This document shows positions 24,476-30,063 of a stretch of 40,827 bases of DNA, piece by piece. Under the pieces are notes generated by a model. It was not told the DNA's origin. It worked only from the letters and a program-made list of their open reading frames with translations, and searched no databases. This stretch comes from a virus. The number at the start of each line of letters is the position of its first letter. Positions within the stretch are counted from its first letter, which is position 1. The translations under genes were made by a program, and so were the position numbers. The stretch lies in the IMG/VR virus record IMGVR_UViG_3300048597_000032, positions 1 to 40,827 of that record. One strand, written 5' to 3'.

Positions 24476-24717
24476 TCAACCTCCACCGGCATCAGGTTGG
24501 CAATCTCTGCCTTCCTCTTTGCCATGAATACGTCCAATTCCCTGATCCTGTAGCGTTCTTCCTCGTTGGCAGAGGCGGCACCGTAGATCAGCGAGGCAAG
24601 CTCAACCAGTTCCTTGGCGTACCGCGCTTCCATGTGGTGATCTTGTCTTGCGCTTGCGCCGTCTAGATGGGGAATGATGTTCTTTAGACGAACAATCCAA
24701 AGGCTTGTTTCAATCAT
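24472..24717 (-). CDS. Small helical protein, unknown
   Basis: 81 aa from the ATG at 24717 that overlaps the upstream stop (ATGA). A longer upstream extension in this frame is an out-of-frame copy of the neighbouring gene and was not used. The protein opens MIETSLWIVRLKNIIPHLDG and continues as a charged helix (ELDVFMAKRKAEIANLMPVE). There is no recognised domain. It belongs to the nin-like block of small genes between replication and late control. Confidence 0.5.
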   Translation of the reverse strand: MIETSLWIVRLKNIIPHLDGASARQDHHMEARYAKELVELASLIYGAASANEEERYRIRELDVFMAKRKAEIANLMPVEVE

Positions 24718-25034
24718 TGCTCTTGGCCTTTCGGAAGATTGCGCAGCATGTGCTCCCATACGGCGCCGATTGCGTGAGCGTCTAGCGTCACCATCTGGCC
24801 GCGCCAAATGCCGTCTGAGTCGTTGACCCGCACGCAGACCGGCGCCAGCATTTGCGGCCAAGGATCACGCGGCACCATCAACCACTCGTCAAGGGTGGCG
24901 GGTTGTGCAGATGCCTGCCCGCCGCAGGCTGCTGACTTGTCATCGATCAAGCCAGATGCAACTCCTCCGTCTGCACGCGGCCACGGCAACGCACGAAAAA
25001 CCTTAACCACTCCCAACAAAGCGCGCCGCATCAC
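24714..25034 (-). CDS. Small protein of unknown function
   Basis: A 106-aa protein. The last half is the more protein-like part: LDEWLMVPRDPWPQMLAPVC and a helix near the end, AHAIGAVWEHMLRNLPKGQE. The first 40 residues are Ala/Arg/Gly-rich and may include upstream non-native sequence if a later start is used. It is coupled by 4-nt overlaps on both sides within the leftward early operon. Confidence 0.45.
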   Translation of the reverse strand: MMRRALLGVVKVFRALPWPRADGGVASGLIDDKSAACGGQASAQPATLDEWLMVPRDPWPQMLAPVCVRVNDSDGIWRGQMVTLDAHAIGAVWEHMLRNLPKGQEQ

Positions 25035-25456
25035 TCACCCCATCCCAAAAAGTCCAACAGTCCCATGTGCCCTTCGGCACGCTTTGTCTGCATTGCCTTC
25101 AACTGCTCCCGGTAATGACGGGCTATGTCCGGCACTTGCTTTTTGATCTTCAACGCCGGCCGGTTCTTGTCATACGCCAGCCGGTCTAGTTCGATCTCTC
25201 CGTAGTGCTGCACCATCAACTTTCTGTGCTCGTCGCGTTCCCTGCCGGTGAAAACGTGGCATCCGTAACAAAGGGCCAAGAGGTTGTTCTTGTCGAACCT
25301 GACGGACCAATTGCCCCGGCTGTGCCAATGGGCGGCATGGAGTCCTGCGCTGTTCGTTTCATGCTGGGCTCCGCATCGTTGGCACTTCCAGGCGGCACGT
25401 TCGCGGACACACTTGCTAAGTGCCGCGTCCGCTGGCGTTATCTTGATTAGCCCCAC
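25031..25456 (-). CDS. NinG/HNH-like zinc protein
   Basis: A 141-aa protein with a CQRCG pair (RAAWKCQRCGAQ, about residues 20-31), then HAAHWHSRGNWSVRFDKNNL and CYGCHVFTGRERDEHRKLMV. Two Cys pairs around an H-x-x-H-x-H segment and an N-N pair form the betabeta-alpha-metal core of HNH-type nucleases, in the arrangement seen in phage NinG-like recombination proteins. It may cut branched recombination intermediates. The operon position (with the other nin-type genes) agrees. Confidence 0.65.
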   Translation of the reverse strand: MGLIKITPADAALSKCVRERAAWKCQRCGAQHETNSAGLHAAHWHSRGNWSVRFDKNNLLALCYGCHVFTGRERDEHRKLMVQHYGEIELDRLAYDKNRPALKIKKQVPDIARHYREQLKAMQTKRAEGHMGLLDFLGWGE

Positions 25457-25610
25457 GCCACGCCTCTCTCACGGTCTGCAACCATTCCTCGCCCCCGTGC
25501 CTTCTGATGACCTCGGCAGCTACCTTCGGGTCTTTCATCGTGCGGACCAAACGAAGGCAGCAGTTCATGCAGGACAGGACGTAGAGGCCGGGCTTGTGTT
25601 CGCATGTCAC
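25416..25610 (-). CDS. Small Cys-rich protein, unknown
   Basis: 64 aa if the GTG at 25610 is used, which overlaps the upstream stop by GTGA. The protein begins VTCEHKPGLYVLSCMNCCLR, a probable zinc site from C, H and a CxxCC cluster, followed by a helix (KDPKVAAEVIRRHGGEEWLQ). Small zinc proteins like this are common in lambdoid nin regions. It overlaps the NinG-like gene by 41 nt, so one of the two amino ends may be chosen wrongly. Confidence 0.5.
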   Translation of the reverse strand: MTCEHKPGLYVLSCMNCCLRLVRTMKDPKVAAEVIRRHGGEEWLQTVREAWRGANQDNASGRGT

Positions 25611-25756
25611 ACCGGCACAAGTTCTTGCCCCGGACACCAATCGCACTCACCCGGCTCGAAATACTGCGTTCCACACTTGGGGCATTCATGCGTGGCTAGA
25701 GCCGCTGCCGGCGCATCGCCTGCTTTCCAATCTCCTAGAGCTTCAAAGCCGTTCAT
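25607..25756 (-). CDS. Zinc-ribbon mini protein
   Basis: 49 aa from the ATG at 25756, coupled to the preceding gene by ATGA. The core is HECPKCGTQYFEPGECDWCP: two CxxC pairs spaced as in rubredoxin-like zinc ribbons. It probably binds one zinc and acts through protein or nucleic-acid contacts. Function unknown. Confidence 0.55.
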   Translation of the reverse strand: MNGFEALGDWKAGDAPAAALATHECPKCGTQYFEPGECDWCPGQELVPV

Positions 25757-25944
25757 TGCGTCTCCGATTTCCACACGGGCCAAGCCACCGTGCAAATAGT
25801 TGCGGTTACGTTGCCGACAAGCAGGCCAATCAGAAACGCGGCCGTCCCATCAACGCCAGTGGTTTTAACGACCAACACAACAATTACCGTCGCTAAAGCC
25901 CACAGCGCGACGCATTTGCTGATGTTTCGCCAGTCAGGCTTCAT
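25753..25944 (-). CDS. Small two-helix membrane protein
   Basis: 63 aa from the ATG at 25944, overlapping the upstream stop by ATGA. Two hydrophobic segments are visible: CVALWALATVIVVLVV (about 11-26) and AAFLIGLLVGNVTATICTVA (about 35-54), with a basic amino end (MKPDWRNISK). It has no known domain. Host-interaction or exclusion roles are possible for small early membrane proteins but are not shown here. Confidence 0.5.
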   Translation of the reverse strand: MKPDWRNISKCVALWALATVIVVLVVKTTGVDGTAAFLIGLLVGNVTATICTVAWPVWKSETQ

Positions 25945-26225
25945 TGCGTCTCCAGTTCGTACATGCGCAGGGTTTCGTCTGTGCCGTCGTTGTCGCGCAA
26001 CGGATAAAGCTGTACGTCCAACATCGGCGCGGTTACGTGTCGGCCTCCCCATGTATCAACCAACGGGCTGCCAAGACTCCGGCACCACCAACGAAAACCC
26101 TTCGTTGCACACATAGCAACAAGCGGCTCGCTTTCGTTGGCGGCTCGCTCCACAACAACCAACTTGCCGGCGTTGATTGATTCGCTGCGCGCCACAATCG
26201 CCAAATCACCCGGCTTGCAGTTCAT
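25941..26225 (-). CDS. Conserved small phage protein
   Basis: A 94-aa protein opening MNCKPGDLAIVARSESINAG, followed by KLVVVERAANESEPL and WWCRSLGSPL. The KPGDLA.IV start with a short beta barrel-like pattern recurs in small proteins of betaproteobacterial phages, where the function is unknown. It is coupled to both neighbours by ATGA overlaps. Confidence 0.6.
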   Translation of the reverse strand: MNCKPGDLAIVARSESINAGKLVVVERAANESEPLVAMCATKGFRWWCRSLGSPLVDTWGGRHVTAPMLDVQLYPLRDNDGTDETLRMYELETQ

Positions 26226-26551
26226 GCCGCCTCCGACCCATCTAGGCAGACGTGCGTTACGCAGCTAGGGTGCTTTTCGTTGATCTTGGCTAAAGCGTCA
26301 CTCGTCATCGCGCCACCAGACGCCAGCAAGAACCACTTTGCCCACGGGCCGTTCGCCAGCTTCGTTGCTTCCCGGCGCTTGTCGGCGTACAACTTGTTCC
26401 TTGCCAAAATCAGTTCCCTCATCTGCGCGTACATCTGCCGGCGACGAAGCCGGTCCCGCTCCCTGATTTGCTCCAGGTGCTTCTGGCGGTAGCGCGAGTA
26501 CTTGTCTTGCGGCTTGTTGGGCGTAGTGCCCTGCTCTTGGTCGTTGTCCAT
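26222..26551 (-). CDS. Basic coiled-coil protein, unknown
   Basis: A 109-aa, strongly charged helical protein: KYSRYRQKHLEQIRERDRLR and RRRQMYAQMRELILARNKLY. Third codon positions are GC-rich, which supports this frame as coding. The C-terminus contains a short Cys pair (SCVTHVCLDG). Its amino half overlaps another frame starting at 26639. It might bind nucleic acid, given charge and place next to a methyltransferase. Confidence 0.55.
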   Translation of the reverse strand: MDNDQEQGTTPNKPQDKYSRYRQKHLEQIRERDRLRRRQMYAQMRELILARNKLYADKRREATKLANGPWAKWFLLASGGAMTSDALAKINEKHPSCVTHVCLDGSEAA

Positions 26552-26639
26552 CGATGATCTGCTGTGCCCAGGCTTTAGGGTTCTTGGCTACGTCTTCACT
26601 CAGGCAGCGGAAGGTGCCTACGGTGGCGTCTGCTTTCAT
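26298..26639 (-). CDS. Possible small gene overlapping the basic coiled-coil gene
   Basis: A frame starts at an ATG overlapping the methyltransferase stop (ATGA) and reads MKADATVGTFRCLSEDVAKN, followed by PKAWAQQIIDGQRPR. From about residue 30 it runs out of frame through the 26222-26551 gene, where that other frame has the better codon pattern. The first 30 residues look genuine. The rest may be read-through in a compressed overlap, or the original gene may have ended early and lost its stop. Confidence 0.35.
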   Translation of the reverse strand: MKADATVGTFRCLSEDVAKNPKAWAQQIIDGQRPRAGHYAQQAARQVLALPPEAPGANQGAGPASSPADVRADEGTDFGKEQVVRRQAPGSNEAGERPVGKVVLAGVWWRDDE

Positions 26640-27319
26640 GCGGCGCCGAACATGGGTTGCTGCTCTGCTTTCGGGGCGGGCTCTTGAAACAACTTTCCTT
26701 GCGCGTAGGCTTGTTCTATGCGGCGGCAGGCAATGTCGAAATACTTGGGCTCGATCTCGATGCCGATGAACTTGCGGCCTAACTGGGCGCAGGCGACGCC
26801 AGTGGTTCCGCTGCCCATGAAGGGGTCAAGCACCAGGCCAATAGTCCAACGCACAACCTGCGCCATCAACTCCACCGGCTTTTCAGTTGGGTGCCAATCG
26901 TTGCCCGTGCGAGCGGCGTGCACCACGTCAGCCGGGCGCTGCAGCGGGAAGCGATGCGCCGGCCCTGGGTAGAACAATGCAACCTCGGTTTGCCGCGCGT
27001 GCTCGTGCTCCAGGTCGCCCATTGACCAGTTGTTCTTAACCCACGTCACGCACGACTTTGGCCGCGCCACGTGCTGCAGGTTGTCCCAACGGCAAAAAAT
27101 GTATTTGCTGTGCGCGGCCTCTAGCTCAACCGCCCACTGCAAGCACTCGACGCTGCCGTCATTCGCTATTGCCTCGTGCTTGATCGCCCGATGATTCGAG
27201 CGGAATGCCATGCCATAAGGCGGATCAGTAATCACCGCGTCCACCTTCGGCAGCGTCGGCAGAATCTCCAGACAATCGCCTAGGTACAGGGTGGCGTCGC
27301 CAATCTGCTCGACTCTCAC
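26636..27319 (-). CDS. DNA adenine/cytosine-N4 methyltransferase
   Basis: A 227-aa solitary DNA methyltransferase. The catalytic motif DPPY is at residues 32-35 (VITDPPYGMAFR), and the SAM-binding motif DPFMGSGTTG is at 165-174. This order (catalytic first) defines the beta-type N6-adenine/N4-cytosine class. HPTEKPVELM (143-152) is the usual target-region end motif. No restriction partner is nearby, so it probably protects phage DNA or alters regulation. It overlaps the replication gene upstream by 4 nt. The recognition site cannot be read from sequence. Confidence 0.85.
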   Translation of the reverse strand: MRVEQIGDATLYLGDCLEILPTLPKVDAVITDPPYGMAFRSNHRAIKHEAIANDGSVECLQWAVELEAAHSKYIFCRWDNLQHVARPKSCVTWVKNNWSMGDLEHEHARQTEVALFYPGPAHRFPLQRPADVVHAARTGNDWHPTEKPVELMAQVVRWTIGLVLDPFMGSGTTGVACAQLGRKFIGIEIEPKYFDIACRRIEQAYAQGKLFQEPAPKAEQQPMFGAA

Positions 27320-27699
27320 GCCGCACCCCTCACCAGCGCCAACGCCCTACGGCTGGCCTCAATCGCTTCCGGGGTAGGCGCCTTAACCTCTTGCTGGGGC
27401 TTAAACTCGGGCAACTTGCTTTGCTGGCTCGGCAGGGACACCTTTAGTTCATCCAGAAAACTGCCCCGATTCAGATAGGTGGACGGCATCGGAATAAACC
27501 CCTCGTGCCACTTCTCCGACCGCTTGTGTTGCTCCAGAACGGCAAGCATTTCCTCTAGGGATGGATGAAGAGGCTCCGTCTTCACCCAAGCCCGCATGGC
27601 GTCTAGCTTGGCCTGCTTCAATGGGTAGGCGGCGTACCAAACATCAAACTTGGCCTTCTGCTCTGCCGTGAGCATGGGGAGCATTGCCGTCTGTTTCAC
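27316..27699 (-). CDS. Replication protein, O-like C-terminal type
   Basis: A 127-aa protein carrying the pattern F..WY.AYP.K.AK.DA..AW (FDVWYAAYPLKQAKLDAMRA) followed by LEQHKRSEKWHEGFIPMPST and YLNRGSF. That unit is typical of the C-terminal part of lambda O-like or helicase-loader proteins (W......P.P.TYLN). The family usually has an amino-terminal origin-binding wHTH, and here the next gene upstream encodes a separate winged helix, so the two may jointly do the job. It would recruit host helicase. No phage helicase is present. Confidence 0.65.
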   Translation of the reverse strand: MKQTAMLPMLTAEQKAKFDVWYAAYPLKQAKLDAMRAWVKTEPLHPSLEEMLAVLEQHKRSEKWHEGFIPMPSTYLNRGSFLDELKVSLPSQQSKLPEFKPQQEVKAPTPEAIEASRRALALVRGAA

Positions 27700-27902
27700 T
27701 TGGCCCCCAATCGCGGATGAATCACGAACCGCTGTCCACGGTCGGTCTTTTCAGCGCCGGCTATCAATTTCTTGTCAAGCAGCTTGGTGACTGCCGAGTT
27801 GATCGCGTTCGGCCAAACGCCAATCTCCGCGCCAAGTTCGCCTCTTGTCATTCCGGTTTTCTCTTCTGCTAGGAGTTCAAGAATCCGAAGGGTCGTGGTC
27901 AT
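27696..27902 (-). CDS. Small winged-helix protein, possible origin-binding partner
   Basis: 68 aa if it starts at MTTTLRILELLAEEKTGMTR; an extension to 27953 is possible but has a poorer start. The order is helix, TRGELGAEIGVWPNAINSAV, VTKLLDKKLIAGAEK and a wing, GQRFVIHP. It resembles MarR-type winged helices. It lies between the Cro-like and O-like genes. Split DNA-binding and loader subunits for replication are one reading, and a regulator of the leftward operon is the other. Confidence 0.55.
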   Translation of the reverse strand: MTTTLRILELLAEEKTGMTRGELGAEIGVWPNAINSAVTKLLDKKLIAGAEKTDRGQRFVIHPRLGAK

Positions 27903-27959
27903 GTGAAAAACGTCAGTGCTGGTTCCCCTGCGTAGTTCCCAAACGCAGGACAAAAAAAA

Positions 27960-28172
27960 TCACCCGAAGAGGTCCGGGCGAAGGTCTTTGGCCTTCACCT
28001 TCCCTTGGGTGACTTCCTCAATCTTCTTGGCAGTCTCGCCAGAAACGCCGGTCTGCCCCGCCTGCCATAAACGCACCGCTTCGGTCGAGACGCCTAGAGC
28101 CTCTGCGATCTGCGTACGTGTACGACCCACGTGTTTGAGTGCTGCATCAATTGCGGTAGGCATATGGAACAT
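27960..28172 (-). CDS. Cro-like / YdaS-like transcriptional regulator
   Basis: A 70-aa single HTH protein: HMPTAIDAALKHVGRTRTQI, then AEALGVSTEAVRLWQAG as the HTH core, and ETAKKIEEVTQGKVKAKDLR. The pattern with TGVSGETAKKIEEVTQG matches Cro/YdaS-like regulators of lambdoid phages. Starts at 28172 and 28163 are both possible. It is divergent from the CI-like gene across a 64-bp operator region and begins the leftward early operon. It would favour lytic development. Confidence 0.8.
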   Translation of the reverse strand: MFHMPTAIDAALKHVGRTRTQIAEALGVSTEAVRLWQAGQTGVSGETAKKIEEVTQGKVKAKDLRPDLFG

Positions 28173-28236
28173 TCACTTGTCAAGGCAAGTTGGATTGTGC
28201 CAAGTTCCGTTTGGAAACGCAAGAGGGGATTGCTGT
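28173..28236. promoter_or_regulatory. Divergent operator/promoter region of the CI-Cro switch
   Basis: The spacer between the divergent repressor genes carries two inverted repeats: ACTTG/CAAGT at 28175-28190 and CCAA/TTGG at 28200-28214. On the minus strand AACTTGGCA provides a TTGGCA-like -35 for the Cro-side promoter, with a weak ACAAGT 17 nt later. The octamer GCCAAGTT (28199-28206) occurs twice more, at 29271-29278 and 29325-29332. A plus-strand promoter for cI is not obvious. Repressor binding to these sites is inferred. Confidence 0.55.
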
Positions 28237-28647
28237 ATGGGCTGGGAATTGGTCGCCAAGATGGGCTTTATGAGCATGGGGACGCGCATAAAGGCCCGCA
28301 GGGAAGAACTAGGGGTAACCCAAGAGGCACTGGCAGAAGTGCTCGGGGTTTCCCGCGAATCTGTTCGCCTATGGGAAAACGATGAGGCCGCCCCTCGTCG
28401 GGATCGGTTGGCAGACATTGCCAATGCGCTGAAAACGTCGCCCCGTTTTCTCTTGATCGAAGAAGAGCCCGAGCGCCAGCCGGCCAGGCCGGTTTCACCC
28501 AAAGCACTGCATGTCGGGTCGCTTTGGGAGCGAATCCCCGATGAGGCCAAACGCCGAGAATTGTTTCTGGAGATCGTCCGCTATACGGCAGCTGCCGAAG
28601 ACGAATACGTTGGGCTGTTCCTCCCTGCTGCTCAGAAACAGGAATAG
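28237..28647 (+). CDS. CI-like lysogeny repressor without peptidase domain
   Basis: 136 aa from the ATG at 28237, which has AGAGGGG 8 nt upstream; the open frame reaches back to 27916 but through cro. Residues 15-70 form an XRE helix-turn-helix (MGTRIKARREELGVTQEALA; EVLGVSRESVRLWENDEAAP; LADIANALKTSPRFLLI). The C-terminal part (WERIPDEAKRRELFLEIVRY) is a short helical oligomerisation segment. There is no S24/LexA-like peptidase Ser-Lys region, so RecA-driven self-cleavage is unlikely and induction must use another route, for example the Cro-like protein or the nearby minus-strand RNA. Confidence 0.8.
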   Translation: MGWELVAKMGFMSMGTRIKARREELGVTQEALAEVLGVSRESVRLWENDEAAPRRDRLADIANALKTSPRFLLIEEEPERQPARPVSPKALHVGSLWERIPDEAKRRELFLEIVRYTAAAEDEYVGLFLPAAQKQE

Positions 28648-28943
28648 GCAAGCCAAGGGGTGATGGGGACCCCTTTGGCTCCGGGTTGATCCCCTCGGCC
28701 CTCGCTCTTCGCGGCAGATTCTTCTTCCAGCGGCCCCGTCAACTCCGGTGGGGTACTCCGGTTATCACCTTTCTCCGCTGTTCCTGGTGGTCCCTCTGCA
28801 AGGCCACCTGCGCCGGCTTGCCAGTTAGCGCGCCCCCTGTCCTGAGTGCCCCCGAGGGTTCGGGCATTAGCTAACGCGCTCTGACGACCGTCAGTTGTTT
28901 TGCTGGCGAGGCCGCGCGCTACTGCGGCTCCCAATCCACGCAT
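28632..28943 (-). CDS. Possible 103-aa ORF at the 3' side of the structured RNA
   Basis: If the minus-strand RNA extends past 28880 it could carry this frame. It starts MRGLGAAVARGLASKTTDGR, is rich in Gly, Ala, Arg and Glu (LEEESAAKSEGRGDQPGAKG), has an AAGGGG about 11 nt before the ATG, and runs into the end of cI in antisense. Codon third positions are only mildly GC-rich, and its first 20 codons include an arm of helix B. The structure could be a long leader controlling it, or the frame may be accidental. Confidence 0.25.
   Translation of the reverse strand: MRGLGAAVARGLASKTTDGRQSALANARTLGGTQDRGRANWQAGAGGLAEGPPGTAEKGDNRSTPPELTGPLEEESAAKSEGRGDQPGAKGVPITPWLAYSCF
28650..28681. terminator. 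Hairpin at the 3' end of cI
   Basis: AGCCAAGGGGT (28651-28661) pairs with ACCCCTTTGGCT (28669-28680), with one bulged T. The T-tract is poor in both directions. It may end cI transcription on the plus strand, the minus-strand RNA described below, or both. Confidence 0.5.
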
Positions 28944-29240
28944 TGCTGCGTCCCCTTGCGGAGCTAACCGGCACGCCGCCCGAAGCGCCGTTCTTAGCGG
29001 TCGCAGCTGCGGATTTCTAATCCGCGCGGCGTATGGGCCTAGCCGTTAGGCGTGTCTGCTTTCCACGCCGCTCGCCAGCAAAACAACCGACCCCGCCAAT
29101 GCAAAAGCCCACAAGGCCTGAGACGGGGTGGAATCGGTACAGACGCGCGATGGTGTCCGCACGGGGATAACTCCCCGTCCCGTCCCAGAGCTTGTGGGCT
29201 CTAGTGGTTCATCGCACGCATATACCGATTCCACTCGGTA
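28880..29240 (-). ncRNA. Candidate structured noncoding RNA (possibly new), minus strand
   Basis: A minus-strand promoter (29247-29275) feeds directly into strong structure. Helix A: 29211-29234 with 29128-29151, 20 of 24 Watson-Crick pairs; three of the four mismatches become G-U only in a minus-strand RNA. Inside it lie hairpins 29187-29202 and 29161-29178. The loop of the first is complementary to 29107-29115 (GCCCACAAG with CTTGTGGGC), giving a possible pseudoknot. Helix B: 29071-29091 with 28890-28910, 21 nt, whose single mismatch is also G-U on the minus strand. Further hairpins (29037-29051, 29049-29069, 29009-29025) lie within B, and the first two are mutually exclusive. The RNA may continue to about 28650. 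It matches no family I recognise. Confidence 0.55.
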
Positions 29241-29246
29241 GCGCGG

Positions 29247-29275
29247 ATTAGACACTGTAAGAAACCCCATGCCAA
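29247..29275 (-). promoter_or_regulatory. Promoter for the minus-strand structured RNA
   Basis: On the minus strand TTGGCA (29275-29270) is followed after exactly 17 bp by TCTAAT (29252-29247). Each hexamer matches the sigma-70 consensus at five of six bases. The predicted start, near 29240, falls just before the first arm of helix A. The -35 overlaps a GCCAAGTT octamer that also occurs at the cro promoter, suggesting shared control. Confidence 0.65.
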
Positions 29276-29313
29276 GTTTGCCTACGGCCTAAAACCTACC
29301 GTTCGTCGGAAAG

Positions 29314-29365
29314 TTGGCATATTCGCCAAGTTGCGCTTGCTTGTTCCAAACGTTGCTTGTAAAGT
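29314..29365 (+). promoter_or_regulatory. Operator palindrome and promoter of the rightward early operon
   Basis: A perfect inverted repeat TTGGC/GCCAA with a 6-bp centre lies at 29314-29329. Just downstream a plus-strand promoter can be drawn: TTGCTT (29337-29342), 17 bp, TAAAGT (29360-29365). Start would be near 29372, upstream of AGGAG and the ATG at 29414. Bases 29276-29313 contain nothing I can name. Confidence 0.5.
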
Positions 29366-29413
29366 CTCTCCATCGACACGGCGCACACACAAAGCGCCAC
29401 AGGAGAGCAGCAA

Positions 29414-29764
29414 ATGAACGCCCCCAGCCTCATCCGCCAGCGTGCGGCAGAACTCCTGGCAGAGCTTGCCTACAACCGCGACGTTGAATGCGACTACGAC
29501 GGCAAGCGGCAGAAGTTTGGCCCTCTGCTGACCCGCTTTGTCCTTGAAGCGATTACCGACCGGGACATGCAGGCAGTCGTGGAATGCGCCGTCAAGGATG
29601 ATGCCCATGAGACCCACGACAAGCTCATGCGGGAGATCAAGATTCAAGCCGAAGTGATTGCTGAGGGTGAACTACCGGACCCGTACCAACGGGAAGTCGA
29701 ACGGCGCCAGGCCGCAGCGGTGGACGCTGAGATTGAGGCGCGGAAGTATCAGGAGGTTATGTGA
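29414..29764 (+). CDS. First rightward early protein, unknown
   Basis: A 116-aa charged helical protein: MNAPSLIRQRAAELLAELAY, then DYDGKRQKFGPLLTRFVLEA and AVDAEIEARKYQEVM at the end. A clear AGGAG is 9 nt before the ATG. No domain is recognised. As the first gene of the early operon it is likely made soon after infection. GTGA couples it to the next gene. Confidence 0.65.
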   Translation: MNAPSLIRQRAAELLAELAYNRDVECDYDGKRQKFGPLLTRFVLEAITDRDMQAVVECAVKDDAHETHDKLMREIKIQAEVIAEGELPDPYQREVERRQAAAVDAEIEARKYQEVM

Positions 29765-30063
29765 GCAAGCCCGACACCATCAAGATTGACGAAGTGACCT
29801 ACGTTCGCGCCGATGCGAAACCGACCGGCAATCGCGCCGTGGTTGTGGTTGACCGTGGCTGGATTTTCGCTGGCGACGTGACACGCAAGGATGGCCGCAT
29901 CTATCTGACGAATGCCGTGTGGGTGTTCCGCTGGTCTTCGATTGGCTTTGATGGGGTTATCAAGAACCCGGAGAAAGCCGAAATTCGCAAGATTGACGAC
30001 GTGGACATCCCTGCGCAGTCGGAAGTGTTCTGCGTGCCGGTGAAAGACGGCTGGGGCCTGTGA
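29761..30063 (+). CDS. Conserved small phage protein, unknown
   Basis: A 100-aa protein with a GTG start overlapping the upstream stop. Strands: TIKIDEVTYVRADAK, RAVVVVDRGWIFAGDVTRKD, then WVFRWSSIGFDGVIKNPEKA and EIRKIDDVDIPAQSEVF. The RAVVVVDRGWIFAGDV and NAVWVFRWSSIGF pattern is a recurrent phage family often followed by a Gly-Tyr/Asp repeat protein, as here. Function is unknown. Confidence 0.7.
   Translation: MSKPDTIKIDEVTYVRADAKPTGNRAVVVVDRGWIFAGDVTRKDGRIYLTNAVWVFRWSSIGFDGVIKNPEKAEIRKIDDVDIPAQSEVFCVPVKDGWGL

Noticed and set aside
27916-28236. Amino-terminal extension of the CI-like frame
   Set aside because: It runs antisense through cro and the operators. The ATG at 28237 has a good ribosome site and gives a normal HTH protein.
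28686-28874. Plus-strand ORF in the gene-free region after cI
   Set aside because: Short, Cys/Arg/Ser-rich, without a ribosome site; the sequence is full of inverted repeats.
29009-29025. Hairpin GCGGATT-TCT-AATCCGC looking like an anticodon arm (UCU, tRNA-Arg)
   Set aside because: No T-arm with TTCGA, and no acceptor stem in the right place. It is one of several hairpins in the structured RNA.
29122-29186. Possible tRNA-like start GGTGGAATCGGTACAGACGC followed by a GGGGATAACTCCCC arm
   Set aside because: The arm loop is ATAACT and not a T-loop, there is no anticodon arm, and the bases are used by helix A and its inner hairpin.
29016-29252. 12-base inverted repeat TCTAATCCGCGC / GCGCGGATTAGA
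   Set aside because: One arm contains the -10 of the minus-strand promoter and would lie outside the RNA, so pairing in the transcript is not possible. Treated as coincidence or DNA-level repeat.
29046-29270. 74-aa minus-strand ORF (MGFLTVSNPRYRVESVYACD...)
   Set aside because: Its start codon lies in the -35 element of the minus-strand promoter, upstream of the predicted RNA start, so that RNA could not encode all of it. The stretch is better explained by RNA helices. The frame looks familiar in style, which may mean that the same RNA is annotated as protein elsewhere.
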